From Desulfatibacillum alkenivorans DSM 16219 (lineage in GTDB: Bacteria; Desulfobacterota; Desulfobacteria; Desulfobacterales; Desulfatibacillaceae), in NCBI RefSeq assembly GCF_900142135.1, contig NZ_FQZU01000032.1, positions 1 through 64,000 of the forward strand: 64,000 nt of DNA, written 5' to 3'. The first letter of the stretch is position 1; each line of letters begins with the position of its first letter. The notes under the pieces were generated by a model. It worked only from the letters and a program-made list of their open reading frames with translations. It was not told the origin of the DNA and made no database searches. Position numbers and translations under genes: made by a program. Below are positions 32,670-40,965 of the stretch, one piece after another.

Positions 32670-33986
32670 TTATTCCACCAGGGGCCCCCCGGATTCCAAG
32701 CGTTGGTAAGTCGCTTCGTCAATATAAAAAACATTGGCCACATGCAGCAATTTCGAGTTATGCCGGTTGACGAACCGGGAAATGACCTCTCCTTCCTTGC
32801 TCAGGTGGTAGAATTCCGGTTCGTTGGCTACAAAAAGGATCGACCCGTCATCAAGAATCGCGTGATTTCCCGTGGCGTAGCGGTCGAAGGCGTAATCCTT
32901 GCCGTCCACCAAAATTTTCCTTTGCTTCTTGTCAAAACTTAAATACTCGATGGTGGAGTATTGAAAATGGGGGCGATTATTATAGACGGTAATCCCATCA
33001 GCCTCCCAACGGGGGCTATGCTGACGATCAAAATGCGCCTCCCACAAGACTTTCGCCGTGTTCTGGTCCACCACAAAAACCGTGTCGATATGCCGCATGC
33101 TAATCAGCAGAGCATCCTTTGGAAAGAGAGGACAGACGTCCCCGTTAACGGCGGCGTGATTTTGGTGGTATGGGTCTTCATAGCGAAAAGCGACCTTTTT
33201 CTTGGCCAGATCCGGGTCCTTTCCGTCAAAGGCAATGGTTTTTTTATGTTTTTCCATGTACTGGAACTTTTCGTTCAGCGGGATTCGCAACGACGCCACG
33301 TCCGGATTGCTCACAACCAACTCGCCCATGGTAAGGAGGGTGGCTATTGATTGATCCTCCAGGTCCACGGAGACCACGGCATCCCCTCTCCAGAGATAAA
33401 TTTTGCCGTCATACTCCTCCATTTCATGATGAAAATTACTTATGGGGAGCTCCCATTTTAAATCGCCTTGCCAGGAGTAGCACCTAAGAGCTTCCGAACA
33501 GTTTGTGAGCAGGTTCCCGTTTTTGGTAATCAGCAGCCTTCTGACCCCTTTGCTGTCGTCCAGGAAAGGAACGCTTAAAGAGCGTTTCACATTGCCGTTA
33601 ACGTCAATAAGAATTGCGTATGGGCCGAGCTTGCCTTCAGCAGGGTCGAAAACCCCATAAATCAGATAATAGCCTTCCGTCTTTTTTGTGGAAAATAAGG
33701 GGAGGCCTGTTTGGCCGGGATCGAAAAAATCGGGGCTCAGAGCAGCCCCCTCAGGAAAATCGGCGCAGAACTCCGCTTCGAACTGGGAGGTTCGCTCCAC
33801 AAACTCCGCAATGATTCTTTCCGTCATGGGCGTGTCGTCGAAAGGGTCGCTTTCAATGAATTTTTCTATTTTTATAATCTTCTTACCTATTAAATTCCAA
33901 GGGAAAAACTGATACCGGGCAACTAAAAAGCCCCAGGAAAAAAAGAGGACGGCAATCAAATAAAACAGGGCGATTTTAAATTTCAT
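32670..33986 (-). CDS. Arylsulfotransferase (ASST)-like protein, copy 1
   Basis: The protein has 438 residues with an N-terminal membrane anchor (ALFYLIAVLFFSWGFLVA). It aligns end to end with the product of 31049-32362, sharing ESDPFDDTP/KGDPFDDTP, SNFHHEMEEYDGKIYLW, ISMRHIDTVFVVDQNTAKVL and RQHSPRWEADGITVYNN. The conserved histidines sit in the same places. It is likely a periplasmic propeller sulfotransferase, or a non-catalytic relative. The ATG at 33986 begins MKFKIALFY; the upstream 475 bases are shared with the divergent DUF362 gene. A terminator after the gene suggests separate transcription from copy 2. Confidence 0.75.
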   Translation of the reverse strand: MKFKIALFYLIAVLFFSWGFLVARYQFFPWNLIGKKIIKIEKFIESDPFDDTPMTERIIAEFVERTSQFEAEFCADFPEGAALSPDFFDPGQTGLPLFSTKKTEGYYLIYGVFDPAEGKLGPYAILIDVNGNVKRSLSVPFLDDSKGVRRLLITKNGNLLTNCSEALRCYSWQGDLKWELPISNFHHEMEEYDGKIYLWRGDAVVSVDLEDQSIATLLTMGELVVSNPDVASLRIPLNEKFQYMEKHKKTIAFDGKDPDLAKKKVAFRYEDPYHQNHAAVNGDVCPLFPKDALLISMRHIDTVFVVDQNTAKVLWEAHFDRQHSPRWEADGITVYNNRPHFQYSTIEYLSFDKKQRKILVDGKDYAFDRYATGNHAILDDGSILFVANEPEFYHLSKEGEVISRFVNRHNSKLLHVANVFYIDEATYQRLESGGPLVE

Positions 33987-34461
33987 ATACCAGCTTTCAA
34001 TCCAAACAATGTACGATCCCTCTGCATTGTTTTAAAGGCCAAAGATAACTGAGCGGCAAAACGCAAGATAAACGGCAATATATGAGGCCCGAAAACATGA
34101 GGCTTGGCGGCCTTCTTGCTTTTTCAGGCTAATGGCGGCAAGGGTCTATTCAGGGCTCCAATTAACACACCCTTGCCAAAATTGCAAATTTACACCGGCC
34201 GATCAAAATATTCCTTTTGAAAAACAACAGGTTCTCTGAAATACACAATAATTGCCCATTTTGCCGCTTGCATCCGGCCTCCATGAAAGGTATTCTGCGC
34301 CTATGGAAAACAGGCCTCGTTGACACGGAGGGAGGGGCCGCACCGTTTTTCCTTATCTTCAGAAACTCGTCCAAATGTTTACAATTCGCCTATCGCCGCG
34401 CCGCTCCGGGAGTCTGGCTGCGCCCCTAATGGCTTGGCATAATTTTCAGGAGGCCCTTTGC
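33987..34461. other. Divergent intergenic region, no feature recognised
   Basis: This region separates the minus-strand ASST-like gene from the plus-strand DUF362 gene. Short open frames in it have no ribosome binding site or recognisable sequence. Promoters for both directions must lie here, but none stood out. Confidence 0.4.
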
Positions 34462-35850
34462 ATGAGCAATACCGTTATTGTCAGGCGCTGCGAGGAATAC
34501 GACCGTGAAGCTATCGGCGCGATACTCAAGCAGGGCATGGAGATGCTTCAGTACAGGCCCAGCGGCAAGGTTTTCGTCAAACCCAATGTGGTGTTCGCGT
34601 TTCGTTCCGAGATTTTTGGAGGCAATGCATTTACGGCGCCGCCCTTTGTGGGGGCCTGCCTTTCCACCCTGGCCGCCGCCCCGAAAGTTGACCGGGTGGA
34701 CATGGGGGAAAACTGCGCCGTGGGCATGCCCACCCGGCTGAATTACAAGCATGCGGGATATTATGAGGAAGTGAAAAACGTGCGGTCCCATGCGCCCACG
34801 CCCGTGGGAATCTTCTGCATGGACGAAGTGTTGCGGGACTCCGTGTTTGTGGGCGGAAACGTGCACGACAACCTGCGCATTTCCCGAAAAATGGCCAGGG
34901 CGGACTCCAAGGTTTATCTGCCCAAGCTCAAAGGCCATTGCGTCAGCAACATGACCGGCGCCGTCAAACTGAACATCGGAATTTGCTCGGACGACGAACG
35001 GGCCATCCGCCACGATTTTTTGTTGAACGAAAAGATTGTGGATTTGCTCACCCCCGGCTACCCGGACTTCATCGCCATGGACGCCATTGACGTGGGCGTG
35101 GGCAACGAGGCCTTTCCCTCCCCAAGAAAGCTGGGCCTCATCCTCATGGGCGACAACCCCCTGGCCGTGGACCTCATCGGCTCCCGCCTGCTGGGCTGCG
35201 GCCCGGAAAACGTGCCTTACCTCAAGCTGGCCATCGAAAGGGGCTACACGCCCGGCGCCATCGGGGACGTGGACCTTGTGGGGGATATAACCACAATCGA
35301 GGCTCTGGACAAGCACGCAGAGCGGATTCATCCCTATGACGATGAATTTCACCGTTGGCAGGACGTGAACAAGGAGCTGGACCGGCTGAAGTCGCCCCTA
35401 CGCTTCTATTTCGGCCCCTACCGCCATCAGCCGCCCAAAAAATGCCAGACGGGCTGCGTTATGGGCGTGAAGATGTTTTTGGGCTCCATGGAAAAATTCG
35501 CGGGCGCCGAGGCTTTCGCCAAGGCCAACCCCGTGGTCATGGTGGTGGGCCGGATCGACGAAACCATCGACGCCAAAGGCGCGGACGTCTTTCTGATCGG
35601 GTCCTGCGCCAAAGCGAGCGTCGTCAACGCCCGCAAGATAAAGCATTTCGACAAATGCTTCACCACGGCCAGCGACCTGAACCTGGGTATGGCCCATAAA
35701 CTGGGCATGCCGAGCGTCACAACCAATTTGTCCACCATGCTGCCCATTGTGGGGGGCATGGCCGCCGCCTCGTTCATGAAGCTCATTAACGGAAGGTACT
35801 TTCAGGACATAAGCCACTTTATGACCAAACATCTGGAGCGGAGGGTTTAA
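34462..35850 (+). CDS. DUF362 domain protein
   Basis: The protein has 462 residues from the ATG at 34462, which has CAGGAGG eight bases upstream; the frame opens earlier at 34375 without a good site. KVFVKPNVVFAFRSE near residue 32 (PN following a hydrophobic strand) and LPKLKGHCVSNMTGAVKLNIG near 155 are the typical DUF362 segments, as is PLAVDLIGSRLLG near 245. There is no ferredoxin motif, although some family members have one. The function of the family is not established; links to Fe-S or cofactor chemistry in anaerobes have been suggested. It is a single gene followed closely by a likely terminator. Confidence 0.83.
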   Translation: MSNTVIVRRCEEYDREAIGAILKQGMEMLQYRPSGKVFVKPNVVFAFRSEIFGGNAFTAPPFVGACLSTLAAAPKVDRVDMGENCAVGMPTRLNYKHAGYYEEVKNVRSHAPTPVGIFCMDEVLRDSVFVGGNVHDNLRISRKMARADSKVYLPKLKGHCVSNMTGAVKLNIGICSDDERAIRHDFLLNEKIVDLLTPGYPDFIAMDAIDVGVGNEAFPSPRKLGLILMGDNPLAVDLIGSRLLGCGPENVPYLKLAIERGYTPGAIGDVDLVGDITTIEALDKHAERIHPYDDEFHRWQDVNKELDRLKSPLRFYFGPYRHQPPKKCQTGCVMGVKMFLGSMEKFAGAEAFAKANPVVMVVGRIDETIDAKGADVFLIGSCAKASVVNARKIKHFDKCFTTASDLNLGMAHKLGMPSVTTNLSTMLPIVGGMAAASFMKLINGRYFQDISHFMTKHLERRV

Positions 35851-35864
35851 GGACCGGAGCGCAT

Positions 35865-35901
35865 GCGACCAAAAAAAAATGCCTCCGGCGGGTCGCTTTT
35901 T
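35865..35901 (+). terminator. Likely terminator of the DUF362 gene
   Basis: GCGACC (35865-35870) can pair with GGTCGC (35891-35896) across a 20-base loop, directly followed by TTTTT. It lies 15 bases after the stop codon. The long loop lowers confidence. Confidence 0.55.
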
Positions 35902-36736
35902 GTAAAAAGCTCCGCAAAAACCTTTAAATCTTGGGAGACGCGGAAGACGGGAGCGTTTTGGCTGACGGCAAGGGCTGCGGCAGGTCCCCCGGATGGCGAG
36001 CCCACCCTCTGAACAAGATCCTACCAGGCCTGGAAAGAAATGCCCGTCAAAAACCGATAAGGCAGTGCGCCCCATTAAGAGGTCTTCCGAGCGCCGACGT
36101 TCCTCGGGCGACGCTAATTTCGTAGGTTGGGTGGAGCTTGCGAAACCCAACAAATACAGGCGCGAAGCAGTATCCTGCCAGTGTGCGAAGCATTCTTTGT
36201 TCGGGTAGGGTTGATTCCTTTGCCTTGGTTTACAACAGGCCCCTGCCTTATGAAAAAGAGTCCTTACGGACCCCGGCAGCACACTACGCTGCCGCGGGCA
36301 TCCAAAGAACAAAAGACAATGACTCTGGGTCCCCGCGTTCGCGAGGATGACGGACTTAATCGGCCGGAATCCCGCCTTTGGCCTGCCCTTTTTCCTGCCT
36401 GTATTGGACGCCGCTTGCTGCGCCCGCGTAGGGGTGATCCTTGTGATCGCCCTTAAGGATGACGGGCAACGGGGTAATCATTATCGGTTGGAGAGGGCGC
36501 CGTCCTCCCTGACGGCGCCCTCTCCATCCGCATTTGTCCCCGTATTTTTATTCGAATGTCAAAGACCTTGCCCAGTACAGAAATCGGAAAAAACCGCTTC
36601 CCTGCGTGCGGGCGAAAACCGGAATTATATGTTTCAGGCCCCTTTCGGGTGGCTTGCCAACCAGTCCAAAAGCCTCAAATATCTTATAAAATCAATATTC
36701 TACAGAGTTTCTTGATTTCTTAAACACCTCCCTTAA
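35902..36736. repeat. Repeat-rich intergenic region
   Basis: No convincing gene is present. Recognisable pieces are a GTTGGGT/ACCCAAC hairpin (36126-36151) of the widespread 'TAGGTTGGGT...AACCCAACA' type, a GGCAGC/GCTGCC hairpin (about 36277-36295), the REP-like CTGGGTCCCCGCGTTCGCGA sequence near 36323, and a perfect 15-bp stem at 36490-36525. The mix suggests an accumulation site for small dispersed elements. Confidence 0.5.
36490..36525. other. Perfect 15-bp hairpin
   Basis: GGAGAGGGCGCCGTC (36490-36504) and GACGGCGCCCTCTCC (36511-36525) pair perfectly around CTCCCT. There is no T-run on either side, so it is not a standard intrinsic terminator. It may be part of the dispersed repeats or the terminator of a lost gene. 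Confidence 0.6.
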
Positions 36737-37042
36737 AGTCGCCGTCCCTTAAAGTCCCTGGAACTGCCCATTGCACGGCGATTCACCGGAAAAACGGATG
36801 AACTGATGGCCGCTGCAAAATTTCTGGGCGGCCGCAGGGAAGGGGAGGCTGGCATGGGCGGCCTCAGCCTGGTTTTTGAAACGCTTCCCCACATACTGGT
36901 GCAAATCGTGTTTTACGACCGGGACGAGGAGTTTCCCGCCCGGGCCATCGTCCTGTTTGACGCCAACGCAACAAAGCTCATAGACTTTGAATCCCTGGCC
37001 GTTCTGGCTACCATTTTCATCCGAGATCTGGTCAACCGTTAG
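36737..37042 (+). pseudogene. DUF3786-like protein fragment, N-terminus missing
   Basis: The open frame from 36737 encodes about 100 residues ending in the stop at 37042. The segment GLSLVFETLPHILVQIVFYD, then RDEEFPARAIVLFDANATK and FESLAVLATIFIRDLV, resembles the C-terminal half of DUF3786 proteins (PLP..P.....DEEFP....ILFD.....LD.E.LA). Full-length members are around 200 residues. No start codon with a ribosome binding site precedes it, and a stop lies immediately upstream, so it looks like a 5'-truncated remnant. Two close copies of CCCTTAAAGTC (36730-36756) mark the truncation side. It could still be expressed from the ATG at 36806 as 78 residues. Confidence 0.5.
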
Positions 37043-37052
37043 CAATGGTTCG

Positions 37053-40000
37053 CTACCAGACGTCGATGTTGGGCCGCTTTTTGCCCTGGCGTTTTTCCGG
37101 CTTGGGCATGGATTTGAAGCCCCGCATGATCCAGGCCCTGGTTTCCGCCGGATCGATCACCCCGTCGATTTCCAAGAACGAAGCCATGTTGGTGGCCTTA
37201 CCGTGCTCGTAGGCGGCGGCGACCATGGTTTCGAACAGGGCTTGCTTTTTCTTGGGATCGTCTACGGCGTCCAGTTCCTTTTTGAATCCCAGGCGCACGG
37301 CGCCCTCCAGGCCCATGCCGCCGAACTCGCCCGTAGGCCAGGCTATGTTAAACACCGGGCTGTGATATCCCCCGCCCACCATGGCCATGGCGCCCAGGCC
37401 GTAGCCTTTGCGCAGCACCACCGAGAATATGGGGATGGTCACGCTGGCGCCCGTGTTGAACATCCGGCAGAAGTGGCGCACCTGGGCGGTTTTTTCCGCC
37501 TCCGGCCCCACCATAAATCCGGGGGTGTCGGATAAGGCGATCATGGGAATGTCAAAGGCGTCGCACAGTTGCATGAATCTGGCGGCCTTGTCGGCGGCGT
37601 CCGCGTCAATGGCGCCGCCCAGGTGCATGGAATTGTTTGCGGTCAGGCCGAAGGGCTGGCCTTCGATGCGCACCAGAGCGGTGAGGATTCCCACGCCGAA
37701 ATCCGGCCTTAATTCCAGCACCGACCCTTCATCGGCCAGGGTATGGACCACCTTGCGGATGTCGTAGGATCGAAGCCGGTTTTCCGGGATGCATTTGCGT
37801 AAAAGCCTCTGATCCGCGCAATCCCACGCCTCCACCGCGCCCTGGAAGTACGATAGATATTGCTTGGCCGCCTCCACGGCGTGAAATTCGTCCTCCGCCA
37901 CGATGTCCACCACTCCGTTGGGGGATTGGATTTCGATGGGGCCGATTTCATCGGGATGGCAAACGCCCAGGCCGCCGCCTTCGATCATGGCAGGGCCGCC
38001 CATGCCGATGTTGGAGTATTTCGTGGCGATGATCACGTCGCAGCAGCCCAAAAGAGCCGCGTTGCCCGCAAAGCAGCGGCCCGAAACCACGCCCACCACC
38101 GGCGCCAGGCCGCTCAGCCCGGCGAACTCCGTAAAGGTGTGCAGGTCCAAACCGGCTACGGTCAGGGTCATGGCGTCCACGTCGCCGGGCCGTCCTCCGC
38201 CGCCTTCGGCGAATAGCACCAGAGGCAGCTTCCAGTCCCTGGCCAGGCTCAACATGCGGTCCGTCTTTTTATGGTTGAAAAGCCCCTGGGTTCCGGCCAG
38301 AACCGTAAAGTCGTAGGCCAACACCGCGCACCGGGCCTGATCCGGGCCGAACAAATCGCCGTTGATATCGCCAATGCCTGTAATCATGCCGTCGGCCGGG
38401 GTGCGTTCCATGAGTTGATCCGGCGTGAATCGCGTGCGCTGGGCCGCCAGAGCCAAGGCGCCGTATTCAATGAAGCTGCCCGGGTCGGTCAGATGATCGA
38501 TGTTTTCCCGGGCGGTCCGCTGTCCGGTTTTCCGTCGGCGCTCCACCGCCTGGGGCCGGGCTTCGTCCATGAGGGCCTTGTGGCGCTCCAGAACCTCGGC
38601 CAGATCCGGACGCACGGCGTCCAGGTCCGCGTCCTCTTCGCTTTCCAGGCCTGCGGCGTCCACGTCCATGGGCTCCAGAAACATCAACGGCTGGCATTCA
38701 GCCAGGGTTTCGCCCGGCTCCGAACAAATCCAGCGCACAAGGCCGCTCACCGGCGCCTTGATCAGATGCTGCATTTTCATGGCTTCCAAAATGGCTACGG
38801 CCTGACCCTCGCAGACCATGTCTCCTTCCGCGGCTTCAAACTGCACCACCGTCCCCTGCATGGGCGCTTCCACAGGCTCCGTGTTTTCCGGCCCCTGAAC
38901 CTCCTTAAAGCGAACCACGCTGCCGGGCATGAAGGAGTGTTCCTTTGGCGCCTCAAAATACAACTGCGGGTGCCCGGCGTTTTCAGCACCTGTCAGGGTT
39001 TTTAGATTATCCTCGATAAACCGGGTGCTGATTTGATTGCTCGTCATGTCAGGATGGATCAGCAGATTTTGCAGCAGGGGAACGTTGGAGGCGACGCCGT
39101 CAATATGGAACTCGCACAAGGCCCGATACGCCTTGGCCATTGCGTCGGCAAAATTTCGCGACCGGGAGTGGACTGTCAGCTTGGCCAGCAAAGAGTCGAA
39201 ATTGGGATTGATTTCATACCCCGGATAACCCGCGGCATCCACCCGCACGCCCGGGCCGGTGGGGGGATTGAAATGCTCCAGGCGTCCGCCGGAAGGCCGC
39301 ACCTCGCCGTTTTCCAAAATGGTTTCCGCATTGATCCGGCATTGCAAGGCGTATCCCAAAGGCTTGGGAACGTCGTTTTGCTCCAGACCCAGGTCCGCAA
39401 GGCTTTGACCGGCCGCAATTTGGATTTGAGCCTGAACCAGATCCACACCCGTGACTTCTTCCGTAACCGTGTGCTCCACTTGCAAGCGGGGATTCACTTC
39501 CATGAAGAAAAAGGCATTCTCCGGCGCCGCTGCGTCCGCGTCCACCAAAAACTCAAAGGTGGCCAGGCTTTTCAACCTGACCGTTTCCGCCATTTTCAGA
39601 GCCGCTTTCAGCAGCAGGCTTCGCAACTCCTCGGTCAACGCCGGGCTGGGGGCGAATTCCACCACTTTCTGGTTGCGCCGTTGCAGGCTGCATTCCCGCT
39701 CCCATAAATGGGTCACCGCGCCGGTCCCGTCGCCCATGACCTGGATTTCAATATGCCGGGCCCGGGGGATCAAACGCTCCACGTAAAGATCGCCCGCTCC
39801 GAATGCCGCCTGGGCTTCGGACCGGCAAACCCAGTACGCCTCTTCCAACCCGGCGGGATCGTAAACCGGACGCATGCCCCGTCCGCCTCCGCCGGAAACC
39901 GCTTTGATCATCACCGCCCCGTCTTCTCCCAAGCCGTTCATGAAGGACCGGACCTCTTCCAGGGAGGTGGCGCCCATGGTTCCGGGCAGCAGGGGAACGC

Positions 40001-40376
40001 CGCATTCCTTGGCCAAAAGCCGGGCCTGGGTTTTGTCTCCAAACAAGCGCAGGTTTTCCGGGGAAGATCCGACAAACACAAGGCCCGCTTCCGCGCATTT
40101 TGCGGCGAAGCCGGCGTTTTCGCTTAAAAACCCATAGCCCGGATGAATGGCCGCACACCCCGTTTGTTGGGCGGCTTTCAATATGGCGTCCCTATTCAGA
40201 TAGGCGGCCGCTCCTCTGCCGTTTAATGCAATGGCCTCGTCCGCCATGCGGATATGCAGGGAGGCGCCGTCGTCCTGGGAGTAAACCGCAACCGTTGGAA
40301 TCTTCAATGCGCCTGCTGCGCGAAAAATGCGAACGGCGATTTCGCCTCTGTTCGCCGCAAGAATTTTTAAAGGCAT
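37053..40376 (-). CDS. Single-chain biotin-dependent acyl-CoA carboxylase (BC-BCCP-CT)
   Basis: The protein has 1107 residues from the ATG at 40376 (MPLKILAANRGEIAVRIFRA), with GGAAAGGA about 13 bases upstream; an in-frame ATG at 40412 lacks a good site. Residues 1-450 are biotin carboxylase with the ATP-grasp loop KAVSGGGGRGMR, ERECSLQRRNQKVVE and MEVNPRLQVEH. The biotin carrier motif EAMKM lies near 535. From about 600 a two-part carboxyltransferase follows (GGGGRPGDVDAM, then ALSDTPGFMVGPEAEKTAQV). It would carboxylate an acyl-CoA such as acetyl- or propionyl-CoA, or a long-chain substrate. Usually these parts are on two or three proteins. The substrate is not resolvable by eye; in an alkane- or fatty-acid-degrading anaerobe a propionyl- or long-chain role is plausible. 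Confidence 0.9.
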   Translation of the reverse strand: MPLKILAANRGEIAVRIFRAAGALKIPTVAVYSQDDGASLHIRMADEAIALNGRGAAAYLNRDAILKAAQQTGCAAIHPGYGFLSENAGFAAKCAEAGLVFVGSSPENLRLFGDKTQARLLAKECGVPLLPGTMGATSLEEVRSFMNGLGEDGAVMIKAVSGGGGRGMRPVYDPAGLEEAYWVCRSEAQAAFGAGDLYVERLIPRARHIEIQVMGDGTGAVTHLWERECSLQRRNQKVVEFAPSPALTEELRSLLLKAALKMAETVRLKSLATFEFLVDADAAAPENAFFFMEVNPRLQVEHTVTEEVTGVDLVQAQIQIAAGQSLADLGLEQNDVPKPLGYALQCRINAETILENGEVRPSGGRLEHFNPPTGPGVRVDAAGYPGYEINPNFDSLLAKLTVHSRSRNFADAMAKAYRALCEFHIDGVASNVPLLQNLLIHPDMTSNQISTRFIEDNLKTLTGAENAGHPQLYFEAPKEHSFMPGSVVRFKEVQGPENTEPVEAPMQGTVVQFEAAEGDMVCEGQAVAILEAMKMQHLIKAPVSGLVRWICSEPGETLAECQPLMFLEPMDVDAAGLESEEDADLDAVRPDLAEVLERHKALMDEARPQAVERRRKTGQRTARENIDHLTDPGSFIEYGALALAAQRTRFTPDQLMERTPADGMITGIGDINGDLFGPDQARCAVLAYDFTVLAGTQGLFNHKKTDRMLSLARDWKLPLVLFAEGGGGRPGDVDAMTLTVAGLDLHTFTEFAGLSGLAPVVGVVSGRCFAGNAALLGCCDVIIATKYSNIGMGGPAMIEGGGLGVCHPDEIGPIEIQSPNGVVDIVAEDEFHAVEAAKQYLSYFQGAVEAWDCADQRLLRKCIPENRLRSYDIRKVVHTLADEGSVLELRPDFGVGILTALVRIEGQPFGLTANNSMHLGGAIDADAADKAARFMQLCDAFDIPMIALSDTPGFMVGPEAEKTAQVRHFCRMFNTGASVTIPIFSVVLRKGYGLGAMAMVGGGYHSPVFNIAWPTGEFGGMGLEGAVRLGFKKELDAVDDPKKKQALFETMVAAAYEHGKATNMASFLEIDGVIDPAETRAWIMRGFKSMPKPEKRQGKKRPNIDVW

Positions 40377-40640
40377 CTGAATTTCGCGTCCTTTCCTGAC
40401 AGGGAGTTCCATTTCGGTTTTATGGTTTTATTGATGTCTTTCGAAGGACTTTCAGGCATGATGCGATCCGTATTCTACAGGTTTACACGACCGGAGAAAA
40501 CCTTTTTCTTGGCCCAGGAGCAGATCAACGGCCTGCAAATTTCAGCTTGACAGGGAATTCCGTGCGGTTTATGAGAGCCTTCCTTGCCTGGAATTGTCTC
40601 AGGCTTACCTTTAACTTTTTCTTCACCAAAGGAGGCGACC
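40377..40640. other. Upstream region of the carboxylase gene
   Basis: This region must hold the carboxylase promoter on the minus strand and the start of whatever transcript carries the 17-codon frame at 40641. No promoter elements were clear enough to call. Confidence 0.35.
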
Positions 40641-40694
40641 ATGATTGCACACAATTCTACCAAGACCATGGCAGGCCTCCGTCCAGCCGCATAA
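40641..40694 (+). CDS. Possible 17-residue peptide with a strong ribosome binding site
   Basis: AAAGGAGG lies five bases before the ATG at 40641, followed by 17 codons (MIAHNSTKTMAGLRPAA) and TAA. The ribosome binding site is much better than chance would predict, but the peptide has no recognised relative. It could be a leader peptide or the surviving start of a lost gene. It lies about 270 bases before the RtcB-like gene with repeats in between. Confidence 0.3.
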   Translation: MIAHNSTKTMAGLRPAA

Positions 40695-40754
40695 GTTTTT
40701 TGGATGCGGCCGGCCCGGCCTTTACAAAAATTTCATGTATAATAGATAGTTCTG

Positions 40755-40792
40755 AATGCATTCCCACGCAAAGCATGGGAGCGAAGAACTGA
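40755..40792. repeat. Dispersed palindromic repeat of the 'TTCCCACGC' type
   Basis: TTCCCACGC-AAA-GCATGGGAGC forms a short hairpin (about 40762-40783). Related sequences with GTTCCCACGC...GCGTGGGAAC arms are widespread dispersed repeats in bacterial genomes. Only one copy is in the window. Confidence 0.45.
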
Positions 40793-40840
40793 TTCCGAAC
40801 AGATCAAAGCCATGGGGCTTTGACGCCACTGGCGGAATTT

Positions 40841-40917
40841 CGGGGGACATGACCATATCTCGGTTTAGACGAGTAATAAGTCATTTAAATTAATGAGATA
40901 AGTATCGTGTCCCCCCG
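40841..40917. repeat. 77-bp imperfect inverted-repeat element
   Basis: Arms CGGGGGACATGACCATATCTC (left) and GATAAGTATCGTGTCCCCCC (right) are imperfect inverted repeats around an AT-rich centre with GTCATTTAAATTAATGA. It ends about 50 bases before the RtcB-like start. It could be a REP/MITE-like element or carry promoter or operator sequence for the RtcB-PrfH operon. Confidence 0.45.
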
Positions 40918-40965
40918 GAATGGATCACCTGCGGAATTCTAAAACAACATATACAGGAATACTGC

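Noticed and set aside
34162-34374. 70-codon minus-strand frame in the divergent region
   Set aside because: No ribosome binding site, no recognisable motif and atypical composition.
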